Positions 1 to 7,713 of a DNA stretch of 40,250 bases are shown one piece after another. The stretch's first letter is position 1. Each line of letters opens with the position of its first letter. Below the pieces are notes generated by a model that saw only the letters and a program-made list of their open reading frames with translations, ran no database searches and was not told the DNA's origin. The translations under genes and the position numbers were made by a program. Source of the stretch: an uncultured Lachnospiraceae bacterium (lineage in GTDB: Bacteria > Bacillota > Clostridia > Lachnospirales > Lachnospiraceae); assembly GCA_910586275.1 (NCBI GenBank), contig CAJUIM010000016.1, positions 1 to 40,250 on the forward strand, written 5' to 3'.

Positions 1-100
1 TGGTTGCCCTCGGAATCTTCAGGGCTGCATTGCTGTTTAGTTGTCAAGGTTCTTTTTCATAAAATAAATCGTTTCGTCTTCAAGTTTTTTCTGACGCAAC
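1..100 (-). other. rRNA operon leader (5' transcribed region), genes lie beyond the left edge
   Basis: Read on the minus strand, this stretch follows two strong promoters and contains CCTTGACAACTAAACAGC (32-49), which resembles the boxA-like antitermination segment found ahead of rRNA genes in Firmicutes. No open reading frame is present. I infer that 16S rRNA begins to the left of base 1; no part of a mature rRNA is visible, so this is an inference from the leader and promoters. Confidence 0.6.
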
Positions 101-106
101 TCTGAT

Positions 107-135
107 ATCTTATCACACTTACCAGATTTTGTCAA
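107..135 (-). promoter_or_regulatory. rRNA-type promoter, downstream copy
   Basis: The minus strand has -35 TTGACA (130-135), a 17-base spacer and -10 TAAGAT (107-112). The -35 box is preceded by AAAAAAGTGC, the same flank as in the promoter 91 bases upstream. A T-rich stretch upstream on the plus strand reads as an A-tract, UP-element-like, on the transcribed orientation. Confidence 0.75.
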
Positions 136-197
136 GCACTTTTTTGATTTATTTTATTTTTGTTTTTGCTGTGTTTGTTGTTTTCACAACGATATTC

Positions 198-226
198 ATT
201 TTACCAACTACTGCCAAGTTTGTCAA
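198..226 (-). promoter_or_regulatory. rRNA-type promoter, upstream copy
   Basis: The minus strand has -35 TTGACA (221-226), a 17-base spacer and -10 TAAAAT (198-203). It shares the AAAAAAGTGCTTGACAAA block with the downstream copy. Tandem P1/P2 promoters with A-rich upstream flanks are typical of rRNA operons. Confidence 0.75.
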
Positions 227-301
227 GCACTTTTTTTATTTGTTTTAAATTTATTTTTCATGTCTTTAACTACCCTGTATGAATTTCATTGGTAAATGAA
301 A

Positions 302-389
302 CGGAGAAAGAGGGATTTGAACCCTCGCGCCGCGTGAACGACCTACACCCTTAGCAGGGGCGCCTCTTCAGCCTCTTGAGTATTTCTCC
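302..389 (-). tRNA. tRNA-Ser (GCU anticodon)
   Basis: The minus strand folds as an 88-nt class II tRNA. The acceptor stem GGAGAAA pairs with TTTCTCC and G is the discriminator. The anticodon loop is CTGCTAA, giving anticodon GCU, which reads AGC/AGU serine codons. A long variable arm follows, as expected for serine, and the T-loop GTTCAAAT is intact. No CCA is encoded. It is transcribed towards the rRNA promoters and has its own promoter. Confidence 0.95.
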
Positions 390-450
390 TTAGCCTGAAC
401 TCCAATCATATTATGAAGCACTTAATCTGTTATTCAACAGCGCATGTGTT

Positions 451-479
451 ATTATACATAAGAGATTCTTATTTGTCAA
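451..479 (-). promoter_or_regulatory. Consensus sigma-A promoter for tRNA-Ser
   Basis: The minus strand has a perfect -35 TTGACA (474-479), a 17-base spacer and a perfect -10 TATAAT (451-456). The predicted start is about 55 bases upstream of tRNA-Ser. It lies between plsC's stop codon and the tRNA on the same strand. Confidence 0.85.
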
Positions 480-537
480 TTACCTTTTTCAATTTATTTT
501 AAAATATTTTGAAACAGCACTTCCCAACTGCAATGAA

Positions 538-1266
538 TCATTCTTCTGAGTTATTCCCCATTCCATATTGCCCAATTGTCTCTTCTATTCTTCTCCGCAC
601 TTCAGCTGCTATCTCCACAGTCCGCATCCCTTTATATTCATCATAATACAAAGGCGGAAGATATATGATCTTTACGGTGACCGGCTTTATGGATTTTTCG
701 TCAAATGGCTTAAAGGAATCTATCAAAGCACACGGAACAATCGGGCACTGAGCCTTTACAGCACTCTTAAAGCTGCCTCCTTTAAAATCCAACACCTTGT
801 TGCCTTCTCTGCTCCTTGTCCCCTCGGCAAATATAAGGAAGTTCTTTCCGTCTCTCACCTCTTCCGCCACCTGCTGGATTACCTTCATGGATTGCCTGAT
901 GTCTTCCCGGTCTATAGATATGGAACCGAGGGCATCCACCACCTGTTTTAGCAGTATCACATTTCTGGCCTCTTTCTTTATAACAAAAGCAAACGGAACC
1001 GGACAAGATTCCAGAAACGCCAAGACATCATACAATCCCTGATGATTCGGAAAGAAAATGAAACCGTTCTGTTTTGGAATATTCTCCTCCCCGTGAGATT
1101 CTATCTTTACTTTTCCGGCACGGTTGGCAGCTATTGTCACCTTCTTTACGCAAGCATACGACTCCTCCATAGTAATATGCTTTTTCTTTCCGCACCACCA
1201 TATCTGCATAAAATAGATAGGAGCCTTCAAAAATAATCTCATAACCATCATCGCTATTCTATACAT
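538..1266 (-). CDS. plsC: 1-acyl-sn-glycerol-3-phosphate acyltransferase (PlsC family)
   Basis: This enzyme acylates lysophosphatidic acid to phosphatidic acid in membrane phospholipid synthesis, at the inner face of the membrane. The 242-residue protein has a hydrophobic N-terminus, the catalytic NHxxxxD motif as NHQGLYD, and the substrate-binding block FAEGTRSREG near the middle, followed by a VPCALI segment typical of the family. Length is normal for PlsC. The ATG at 1266 is preceded by AGGGTG. It starts only three bases after the stop of the fumarase beta subunit, so it is probably the last gene of that operon. Which acyl donor is used cannot be told from sequence. Confidence 0.9.
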   Translation of the reverse strand: MYRIAMMVMRLFLKAPIYFMQIWWCGKKKHITMEESYACVKKVTIAANRAGKVKIESHGEENIPKQNGFIFFPNHQGLYDVLAFLESCPVPFAFVIKKEARNVILLKQVVDALGSISIDREDIRQSMKVIQQVAEEVRDGKNFLIFAEGTRSREGNKVLDFKGGSFKSAVKAQCPIVPCALIDSFKPFDEKSIKPVTVKIIYLPPLYYDEYKGMRTVEIAAEVRRRIEETIGQYGMGNNSEE

Positions 1267-1268
1267 AA

Positions 1269-1817
1269 CTACACCCTATATCTTTCCGCTGCCGTTTCAT
1301 ACAAATCATTCCCTTCCGAATCAATGACAACCACGACAGGAAAATTTTCCACTTGCAGTTCATAGACCGCTTCCGTCCCCAAATCCGCATACGCTATTAC
1401 TTTTGAGTTTTTAACAGTATGGGACAGCAGCGCACCGGCACCTCCTACTGCCGCAAAGTAAACTGCTCTGTTCCGTATCATCGCCTCCTTCACTGCCTCG
1501 GATCTTTTGCCTTTCCCAATCATTCCCTTTAATCCTGCATCCAAAAAATCAGGCGTATACTTATCCATGCGGCTGGCCGTTGTCGGTCCTGCGGATCCGA
1601 TGACCCTCCCTTCCCTTGCAGGAGAGGGACCCATATAATATATGACAGTTCCGTCCAAATCCAGCGGAAGTTCCCCGCCGTTTTTCATTGTATCAAATAT
1701 TCTTTTATGCGCAGCATCTCTTGCTGTATATATTGTACCGGTAAGATATACATAATCTCCCGCCTGAAGCCGCTTTATAACATCGCCGTCCATCGGCACT
1801 TTCACATATTTATCCAT
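1269..1817 (-). CDS. fumB: Fumarate hydratase class I, beta (C-terminal) subunit
   Basis: This is the C-terminal half of the iron-sulfur (class I) fumarase/L-tartrate dehydratase family, which interconverts fumarate and malate. The 182-residue chain shows the family blocks GPSPAREGRVIGSAGPTT and TASRMDKYTPDFL, then the glycine-rich VGGAGALL and the terminal beta-rich segment ending VVVIDSEGNDLYE. GAAGAGG precedes the ATG. It follows the alpha subunit by 12 bases, so the enzyme is a two-polypeptide type, common in anaerobes, rather than the fused form of E. coli FumA. The family also contains tartrate dehydratases; fumarase is the more likely role because no tartrate genes are near. Confidence 0.88.
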   Translation of the reverse strand: MDKYVKVPMDGDVIKRLQAGDYVYLTGTIYTARDAAHKRIFDTMKNGGELPLDLDGTVIYYMGPSPAREGRVIGSAGPTTASRMDKYTPDFLDAGLKGMIGKGKRSEAVKEAMIRNRAVYFAAVGGAGALLSHTVKNSKVIAYADLGTEAVYELQVENFPVVVVIDSEGNDLYETAAERYRV

Positions 1818-1829
1818 TACAATACCTCT

Positions 1830-2672
1830 TCAAATCTCCCGCACTACATGCCTGTTCACATGACAGCATATATTTACCGCTACCGGCAATCCTGCAATAT
1901 GCGTTGGATATGTATTTATATTCACTGCAAAGGCAGTGCTGCTTCCCCCCAGCCCGCCGGGGCCAATGCCGGTTTTGTTTATGCTCACCAGCAATTCGTC
2001 TTCCATTTCTCTTATATAAGGTATGGGAGACCTCTCACTCGCCGGTCTTGTCAATGCTTTTTTTGCCAACAACGCACACTTTTCAAAAGTGCCCCCAATG
2101 CCCACTCCCACTACCATAGGCGGACACGCATTGGGCCCGGCTTCCCTGACAGCCGTGAGTACCGCATTCTTAACCCCATCTATGCCGTCAGCAGGTTTAA
2201 GCATGAAAACACAGCTCATATTTTCGCTTCCGAACCCTTTCGGCGCAACCGTAATCCGAACCTGCTCTCCGGCAGTCAGTTCATAATGAATCACTGCCGG
2301 TGTGTTATCGTTGGTATTTTCCCGGATCAGCGGATCCCTCACCACAGATTTGCGCAGATATCCTTCTATATATCCCCTGCGGACGCCCTCATTTACCGCA
2401 TCCTCCAGAAATCCGCCTTCAAAATGTACTTCCTGCCCGATTTCCATAAAAATAACTGCCATTCCGGTATCCTGACAAATAGGGATCATGTCTTCACCCG
2501 CAATCTGCAGATTCTCTTTCAGCTGACCCAGAATCTTTTTCCCTAATGGTGCCTTCTCCGTCTGTTCCGCCCTGTTCAGGCATTCTTCCATGTCTGGTGC
2601 AAGGAAGTGATTAGCCTCTATGCACATTTCTTTAATGTGATCCGTAATTACCGATGTCTGTATAATACGCAT
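1830..2672 (-). CDS. fumA: Fumarate hydratase class I, alpha (N-terminal) subunit
   Basis: The 280-residue protein is the N-terminal, [4Fe-4S]-binding part of two-subunit class I fumarase. Candidate cluster cysteines are in PICQDTGMAV, GPNACPPMVVGVGIGG and the C-terminal NICCHVNRH. The residues around NDNTPAV and GSENMS are also characteristic. The product pairs with the beta subunit encoded 12 bases downstream. The ATG at 2672 follows a weak GGGATGGGG site. The gene begins 15 bases after the HIT gene's stop, suggesting co-transcription with the genes to its right. The oxygen-sensitive cluster fits an obligate anaerobe. Tartrate dehydratase is the alternative reading. Confidence 0.88.
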   Translation of the reverse strand: MRIIQTSVITDHIKEMCIEANHFLAPDMEECLNRAEQTEKAPLGKKILGQLKENLQIAGEDMIPICQDTGMAVIFMEIGQEVHFEGGFLEDAVNEGVRRGYIEGYLRKSVVRDPLIRENTNDNTPAVIHYELTAGEQVRITVAPKGFGSENMSCVFMLKPADGIDGVKNAVLTAVREAGPNACPPMVVGVGIGGTFEKCALLAKKALTRPASERSPIPYIREMEDELLVSINKTGIGPGGLGGSSTAFAVNINTYPTHIAGLPVAVNICCHVNRHVVREI

Positions 2673-2687
2673 AATTGCCCCATCCCG

Positions 2688-3098
2688 TTATCCAATAATA
2701 GTATTCTTAATTTTCTCCAGTTCTTCCTGAGATAGTTCCAGAGACTTCCAGCCTAAAGTCTGTCCGTCCTCCTCATAGCGGGGAATCAGATGCAGATGAA
2801 AATGGAACACGGTCTGACCTGCCGCTTCCCCGTTATTCTGCACAAGATTAAAACCGTCGCATTTTAATTTTTCCGTCATATGCATGGCCATTTTTTTTGC
2901 CAAAAGCATAACCTTTCCCACCGTTTCGTCCGGCAGGTCATACAAATCGTGATAATGATTTTTGGGAAGTATCAGAGCATGGCCTTTGGTTGCCGGACCC
3001 AAATCCAAGATTACCTTAAACTCTTCGTCCTCATAAAGCATCTTGGAAGGAATATCCCCGTTAGCTATCTTGCAAAAAATACAGTTGTCTTCTCTCAT
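2688..3098 (-). CDS. HIT family nucleotide hydrolase/transferase
   Basis: The 136-residue protein is a histidine-triad protein, a family that cleaves nucleotide phosphoramidates or dinucleotides in the cytoplasm. It has the N-terminal zinc-ligand-like CIFCKIANGDIPS block and the catalytic HFHLHLIPRY motif (about residues 98-107), matching HxHxHxx. Length is typical of the Hint branch. AAGGAAAG lies seven bases before the ATG. Neighbouring genes on both sides face the same way with short gaps. The natural substrate of bacterial Hint proteins is not settled, so none is assigned. Confidence 0.92.
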   Translation of the reverse strand: MREDNCIFCKIANGDIPSKMLYEDEEFKVILDLGPATKGHALILPKNHYHDLYDLPDETVGKVMLLAKKMAMHMTEKLKCDGFNLVQNNGEAAGQTVFHFHLHLIPRYEEDGQTLGWKSLELSQEELEKIKNTIIG

Positions 3099-3151
3099 AA
3101 CTTTCCTTACCGCACCTTTGGGCGCGTTTCCTTTCTTATCTTCTAATTTTC

Positions 3152-4144
3152 CTATTTGTCAAAAACAAAAATCTGATCCAAAGTGCGCAGCACCTTAAAA
3201 TCTCCCTTCATTTTCATTTCTCCTGCCATAAATGCCCGCTGAAATGTCATTCTTCCGTTAATAATCTGATCCAGCGACTGTCTGCTTAACTGCAGTTCCA
3301 CATCGGCGTTATCCGTTGTGCCAAACGAACATTGCAGTTCTGCATTCCGCACATCAATAATCAGGTTCTTTTTCTTCCCGTCAATAACAAACCGGTATAC
3401 TCCGCTGAATCCGGGCTGAGGTCTGAAATGCTGCTGAAGCTGAGTAATTATTTCACCCGTCTCTTCCGTTTCTCCGTTATTTAGCATATCCCGGAACAAG
3501 CTTGTCAATTCTTGAATGTCTTCTTTTTGTCTTTGTACATATTGGTCATCCGATGCATACTGAGATAATTGTTCCGATTCTTGGGGAGTTAAATCTATCT
3601 GGGTTCTGGAAACCATCTGGCGTATGGCCTGATTGCTGGCCGGCAGGGAGACTATCTTCTGGTTTACGGTACGGTACATGTTTTCCGCTTTTTTCTCAAT
3701 CAGCGTAATATATTCATGATTGTCCTCCACGGAAGAAAGATCCGCAATATATCCGCATACCCCACTGCAGGGGCGGCCGCCCAGTATCTCCCAGGCAGAC
3801 AGAAGATTCAGTTTACCCTCACGTTCCCCGTAAGTCGTAGACATAACAACCGGACACATATATATCTTGCTTATTTTTTCCTTATCACCATATAGCCAGC
3901 AGGAATCCAAAAACTGCTGCATGTATCCGCCTATCCCATACCACTCCACCGTGGTGGCCAGAATAATGCCATCAGCCTCTTTTAATGTCTGAGGCAAAGT
4001 AGTGATACTGTTTTTCAGTTCATAGAGCAGGAAACGTTCTACATCTACCCGCAATTCTTCCAACACTTCCTGCATTTTATTCAGCACAAATAATGTAGGG
4101 TCATCGATCAGGCCCCTGCCTCCATAATAAATGTTAATCTTCAT
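3152..4144 (-). CDS. Flavodoxin-like NAD(P)H:FMN reductase domain fused to an SCP2-like domain
   Basis: The N-terminal ~170 residues look like a flavodoxin/NADPH-dependent FMN reductase fold: an opening KINIYYGG strand, then ADGIILATTVEWYGIGG, a phosphate/flavin-binding type loop, and TTYGEREG. After a helical linker, the last ~90 residues (YRFVIDGKKKNLIIDV to GEMKMKGDFKVL) resemble the SCP2 sterol-carrier domain, which binds lipids. The function of this fusion is not known to me. ATG at 4144 is chosen because AAAGGA lies 12 bases upstream; the reading frame is open further to 4165. It overlaps the rhomboid gene by 11 bases, indicating translational coupling. Confidence 0.7.
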   Translation of the reverse strand: MKINIYYGGRGLIDDPTLFVLNKMQEVLEELRVDVERFLLYELKNSITTLPQTLKEADGIILATTVEWYGIGGYMQQFLDSCWLYGDKEKISKIYMCPVVMSTTYGEREGKLNLLSAWEILGGRPCSGVCGYIADLSSVEDNHEYITLIEKKAENMYRTVNQKIVSLPASNQAIRQMVSRTQIDLTPQESEQLSQYASDDQYVQRQKEDIQELTSLFRDMLNNGETEETGEIITQLQQHFRPQPGFSGVYRFVIDGKKKNLIIDVRNAELQCSFGTTDNADVELQLSRQSLDQIINGRMTFQRAFMAGEMKMKGDFKVLRTLDQIFVFDK

Positions 4145-5171
4145 GCTTTTTACCATTCCTTTCAAATCCGCTAAGACGGCATATCAATGCTGCAGTCATT
4201 CCTCCCAGAAAACCGCCTATATGTGCAGCATTATTGATATTGCTTCCCGCAAAACCGCTATATATGGAATAGGCAATCATAAATAACAGCCGTTTGACAG
4301 AAATCTGGTTCAGGCGGCCCTTATTGTATATTACCAATATCAGCAATGCCCCTATAATCCCGAAAATGGCACCGCTGGCACCGGCGGATAAAACTACGCT
4401 GCCGGAATAATACTCATACAGCATAGACAGAAAATTTCCGCACACACCGGCCCCAACATATAGAATTGCGTATTTCACGGAGCCCAGCCGTTTTTCCACT
4501 ATCTCTCCAAGACAGTAAAGCATAATCATATTACTGGTCAGGTGTGAAATATCCCAATGCAGAAACAGGCTTGTCAGTATCCGATAATATTCCTTCCTGT
4601 TCATAAATTCCGCAAGGCCGACTGCACCTATATTATATAACAGATTCCCTGTAAATGTACATATAATAAAAATTATCACATTGGCCGCCACAAAAACAGT
4701 GGTCACCACCGGCACTTGATATTTCGTCTTCTCCTGCTTCTGCAGGGAATTGCCGCATTTCTGATTTCCTTCCTCCTGCCTGGCAGTCAGAAAATTCTCC
4801 AGTTTTCCCCTCATTCCATAGAAATCACAGACTTGATGTCCGGACACCAGCAGCCGGCCGCTGTTCCTCTCTATCACCCAGCACATCGCATCTTCGCCGC
4901 ACAGCCGTGCTGCTTTTTCCGCATCATTGCATACAATCAAAGACAATATATGAATCTGCCCGATTCCCTTCTGTAGAAACAACTCTTTTATTTTACCTTT
5001 CATTTCCATATATTGATCATGCGACATATTAAAATTATCGTCATAGCAAATTACATGAAAGACATTGACATAGTGATTCTCCATCCGGAAATAAATAGTA
5101 AACTGCGGTAAATTAGACGGAATTTCCGTGTAACCTTCCTCTTCAAAAAACTCTTTGATCCTCTCTGCCAT
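4134..5171 (-). CDS. Rhomboid family intramembrane serine protease
   Basis: Rhomboids cut transmembrane segments of other membrane proteins. Counting from the chosen start (345 residues), a soluble N-terminal domain of about 150 residues is followed by six or more membrane segments. The catalytic serine is in GASGAIFG (about residue 266) and the catalytic histidine in NAAHIGG (about 317); the HLTSNM motif that supplies oxyanion-hole residues is near 210. All key residues are present. The frame is open to 5342, but the upstream part lacks rhomboid character and contains a likely promoter; GGAGAGG immediately precedes the ATG at 5171. The 3' end overlaps the flavodoxin gene. Confidence 0.88.
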   Translation of the reverse strand: MAERIKEFFEEEGYTEIPSNLPQFTIYFRMENHYVNVFHVICYDDNFNMSHDQYMEMKGKIKELFLQKGIGQIHILSLIVCNDAEKAARLCGEDAMCWVIERNSGRLLVSGHQVCDFYGMRGKLENFLTARQEEGNQKCGNSLQKQEKTKYQVPVVTTVFVAANVIIFIICTFTGNLLYNIGAVGLAEFMNRKEYYRILTSLFLHWDISHLTSNMIMLYCLGEIVEKRLGSVKYAILYVGAGVCGNFLSMLYEYYSGSVVLSAGASGAIFGIIGALLILVIYNKGRLNQISVKRLLFMIAYSIYSGFAGSNINNAAHIGGFLGGMTAALICRLSGFERNGKKHED

Positions 5172-5247
5172 ATCCTCTCCATTCTTATCCTGCCACCGGA
5201 ACTTATCGGATAACACTCCGGGGCAGAACAACTTTCCGCTATGGTAA

Positions 5248-5276
5248 AGGGTATCATTTCCTTCCTGATGTGTCAA
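5248..5276 (-). promoter_or_regulatory. Probable promoter for the rhomboid-to-plsC gene group
   Basis: The minus strand has -35 TTGACA (5271-5276), a 17-base spacer and an extended -10 TGATACCCT (core 5248-5253). The core is a poor match, but the TG extension compensates. The predicted start lies about 70 bases before the rhomboid ATG, which supports the shorter start chosen there. Confidence 0.5.
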
Positions 5277-5294
5277 TGCAATACTGAAAAGCAC

Positions 5295-5348
5295 CACGCA
5301 AAGCGGTCTATGTAACCTGAATTCGGCGCAAATATCACGCAAAGTGGT
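5295..5348. repeat. 13-base imperfect direct repeat in the gap between the FHA and rhomboid genes
   Basis: CACGCAAAGCGGT (5295-5307) recurs as CACGCAAAGTGGT (5336-5348), one mismatch, 41 bases apart. It lies upstream of the predicted rhomboid promoter. A 4-bp hairpin with the loop CCCG (ACGA/TCGT) follows just to the right. It might be a regulator site or part of a structured RNA; neither is established. Confidence 0.45.
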
Positions 5349-5398
5349 GAAACGACCCGTCGTAGTACATATGCCGGGAATGAATTTTCAAACACCTT

Positions 5399-6775
5399 CT
5401 AGCGATAACAAAATGTCATTCTGCCAAACCGCAGTTCATCGCCCCGCTCAATTATGACTGTTTCATTCGGCTCCAGACGCAGTCCGTTTTTAAATGTACC
5501 GTTGGTTGAATTCAGGTCTGTTACACAGATCCCTTCCTCCCGGCTTGTAAAGCGTGCATGGATACGGCTGACCGTATTGTCTTTGATTACCACATCCACA
5601 CTTCCTTCCAACTTTCCGACCGTACATGGAAGATGCCCCAGACTAATATGGTATTTATTTCCTTTGTTTGTCCCATATAGCTTATGTTCCGTTCTGCACA
5701 TAGCAGTTTCCAAAAATACAGTATTTCCATACTCCGCTTCCTCGTCTGTTTCCCCCGCCTCTTTCTTCGAGTTTCTTCTGTAGTCCAAATACGGCACAGA
5801 CCCATCATATGGGAAAGCAGCGGCATTCCGCGCCGGCAAAGCCGCAGAGGATTCCTCCATGGCCGTCTCCTTCTCTTTCCTGTACCCTTTCCTTTTCTTT
5901 CCGCAGAAATTAAATATGAAATATAAAAGCAAAGCTGCGGACATAAGAACCAGCACAATGCTGCCGGCCAAGGAAAGTATCCTTTCTTTGGAGGACATAA
6001 TACAAAAATTCGGAATGGCAGCCACGCCGGCAGCAGCGGCCATACATATCAAAGATAGTATGCCGGCGGCCACTAAATGCTTGGAAGCATCCTCCGGTTC
6101 CTTTTGCCCACTCTGCCCGAAATCAGAAAAAATGTTCCTGTTTTCAGCCAAAATATCATCCCGGTTATTTTCCGTTATGGTATTTTCTGCCGGTTCTGCA
6201 GACTCTTCCATAGTCTCGATTACTTTCCCTCCCTTCTCCGTAAATAAATCTAATATACGGGACAATATAAATTCATTGTCCTGAGCCATTTCATAAACTT
6301 TGTATACAATATTTGCCGCATCCTCTTCCTGATGTTCTACCCTTTCCAACAGAAACTCGGCCAGCGGCAGATATGCCCCCTCTTCCCACTCATAATGTGG
6401 ATAATATAAGAAAAAATATTCTCCGTTTTCGGGATTTCCAAAAATATATTCCGGTTCCAAAACAAATCCTTTACTGTTCAGCAGATAATTATCCAATTCT
6501 GCTAACGCCTCATTTATATGCTCAAACAAGCCACGGATCTGTTCGTACCCCATTGTCTTTTTCCCATACAGGCTGACGATGTTCTGCTTGGAACTTATCT
6601 CATAATAAAAATGGCACTCCCGATTTACATATCTTATTTTACAGTCCACAAAATACTTCAGCCTGTTTGCGGTAATCATTTTATGCCCATAGCTTTGCTT
6701 ATCTTCGGTCTGCTCCTTTATGACTAAATAATTATGGTTCAGATCTTTATAATATTTTATGTTTTCCATGTTCAT
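5399..6775 (-). CDS. Membrane protein with DUF6382-like N-terminus and C-terminal FHA domain
   Basis: The 458-residue protein has a soluble N-terminal region (about 1-170) of the DUF6382 type, a linker, two membrane segments at roughly 234-255 and 268-292, a charged linker and an FHA domain at 375-458. FHA domains bind phosphothreonine peptides; the key SRIH (403-406) and NSTNG (422-426) motifs are intact, so binding should work. The stop of the TadE-like gene upstream is two bases from this start, which places it as the last gene of the tad operon. This suggests Ser/Thr-phosphorylation input to pilus function, but no kinase is encoded in the window. DUF6382 naming is from memory. Confidence 0.8.
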   Translation of the reverse strand: MNMENIKYYKDLNHNYLVIKEQTEDKQSYGHKMITANRLKYFVDCKIRYVNRECHFYYEISSKQNIVSLYGKKTMGYEQIRGLFEHINEALAELDNYLLNSKGFVLEPEYIFGNPENGEYFFLYYPHYEWEEGAYLPLAEFLLERVEHQEEDAANIVYKVYEMAQDNEFILSRILDLFTEKGGKVIETMEESAEPAENTITENNRDDILAENRNIFSDFGQSGQKEPEDASKHLVAAGILSLICMAAAAGVAAIPNFCIMSSKERILSLAGSIVLVLMSAALLLYFIFNFCGKKRKGYRKEKETAMEESSAALPARNAAAFPYDGSVPYLDYRRNSKKEAGETDEEAEYGNTVFLETAMCRTEHKLYGTNKGNKYHISLGHLPCTVGKLEGSVDVVIKDNTVSRIHARFTSREEGICVTDLNSTNGTFKNGLRLEPNETVIIERGDELRFGRMTFCYR

Positions 6776-6777
6776 CT

Positions 6778-7212
6778 TTATCCCATCCCCATTGCTTTTA
6801 TTTTCTTAACCAGCCTTACTTTCCTTATGCAATCCACAGGGCATATCCTCTGTGCCTCCCATCCGGCTCCGAAATTCCACCCGGTTGCCGCCACTCTCCC
6901 CCTGACTTCCGCCGAAACCGTTCTGTGCCCTATATCAATCCGACTGTCTATGTCGCTTGCATTGATATATTTTCTCTTACTTTTCAATGCATCGTTTTCC
7001 GTTACGGACTGCCTTATTCCCTTCTCTTCCTCCCCACAGCACAGACTCCCCCGAAAAGCCAGCAGATAAGCATCTTGCGTACATACACAGCAGTCATATA
7101 AGAAAAAGCACAGATCTATGAGCAAAACGCACAAAATGACGGCTGTCGGCACAATCATGGACGCTTCTACCGTAAAATACCCTCCCGTTTTCCTAAATTC
7201 CTTTTTGAACAA
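6778..7212 (-). CDS. TadE-like pseudopilin 1
   Basis: A small protein with a class III prepilin-like N-terminus: a basic stretch KKEFRKTGG, then YFTVEASMIVP and a 20-residue hydrophobic segment, followed by an exported domain. The GYFTVEAS pattern is typical of TadE/TadF minor pilins, which are cleaved by an A24 peptidase and assembled with the Flp pilus. The exported part contains several cysteines. The start is uncertain: no ATG is available, and TTG at 7212 is preceded by GGGGTG at a fitting distance, whereas the frame extends to 7239. It overlaps or abuts prepilin peptidase 2, consistent with coupled translation. Confidence 0.72.
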   Translation of the reverse strand: MFKKEFRKTGGYFTVEASMIVPTAVILCVLLIDLCFFLYDCCVCTQDAYLLAFRGSLCCGEEEKGIRQSVTENDALKSKRKYINASDIDSRIDIGHRTVSAEVRGRVAATGWNFGAGWEAQRICPVDCIRKVRLVKKIKAMGMG

Positions 7213-7624
7213 CAGTCCACACCCCCAAACCAATTGCAAGAAACGGCAGAAAAGGCAATCTGCTTTTCCCGTTCACTTTATGAGCAGCAAGCAAAACAAG
7301 TGAAACAAATGCAGACAATGCCAACCCTATGCCAAGACTGACAAGGCAAGCTTCCATACCGGTCAGCAGCCCAAGTGCCATAGCCGCCCATCCGTCTCCA
7401 TAACCAATGCTTTCTCTTGTGCATAAACTCACGGTCAGCAGGAATACTCCCGGTATCAAGGAATACAATATTGCCAGCCAATTCTTTTCCCCCTGCATTG
7501 CCGTATAAATAACCGCCGTCAGGCCAAATACTGCAAGAAACATATTAGGAACCGCTTTCTCCCTTATATCTGCAACGGCCAATATTACCATACAGATCAT
7601 GGCAATCATCTGTCCACTCCACAT
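7193..7624 (-). CDS. A24 family prepilin peptidase 2 (TadV/CpaA-like)
   Basis: A polytopic membrane aspartyl protease of about 143 residues that trims prepilin leaders. The first catalytic aspartate lies in ADIREKAVPN and the second in the GYGDG motif (GxGD family signature). Length fits the short TadV/CpaA type, which lacks the methyltransferase domain. The ATG at 7624 follows GGGAGG at the right spacing; the frame is open to 7669 without a ribosome site. It sits between the two TadE-like genes. A second A24 peptidase gene opens the same operon at 15373, so the locus carries two. Confidence 0.85.
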   Translation of the reverse strand: MWSGQMIAMICMVILAVADIREKAVPNMFLAVFGLTAVIYTAMQGEKNWLAILYSLIPGVFLLTVSLCTRESIGYGDGWAAMALGLLTGMEACLVSLGIGLALSAFVSLVLLAAHKVNGKSRLPFLPFLAIGLGVWTVVQKGI

Positions 7625-7713
7625 AATTTCTTCCTCCCTGTCTCTAATCATATGTTTTTTTATTTCCATATGCCGTTTTCCGTAACCGGAATATCATTCC
7701 GCCAATTTTCCTG

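Noticed and set aside
1707..2546. A 279-codon plus-strand frame across the fumarase genes.
   Set aside because: The minus-strand genes are unambiguous and the plus-strand product has no recognisable pattern.
5281..5398. Possible c-di-GMP-I riboswitch because of ACGCAAAG and GGTCTA.
   Set aside because: The motif is on the plus strand with no gene downstream, and the first conserved strand and the tetraloop-receptor arrangement are missing.
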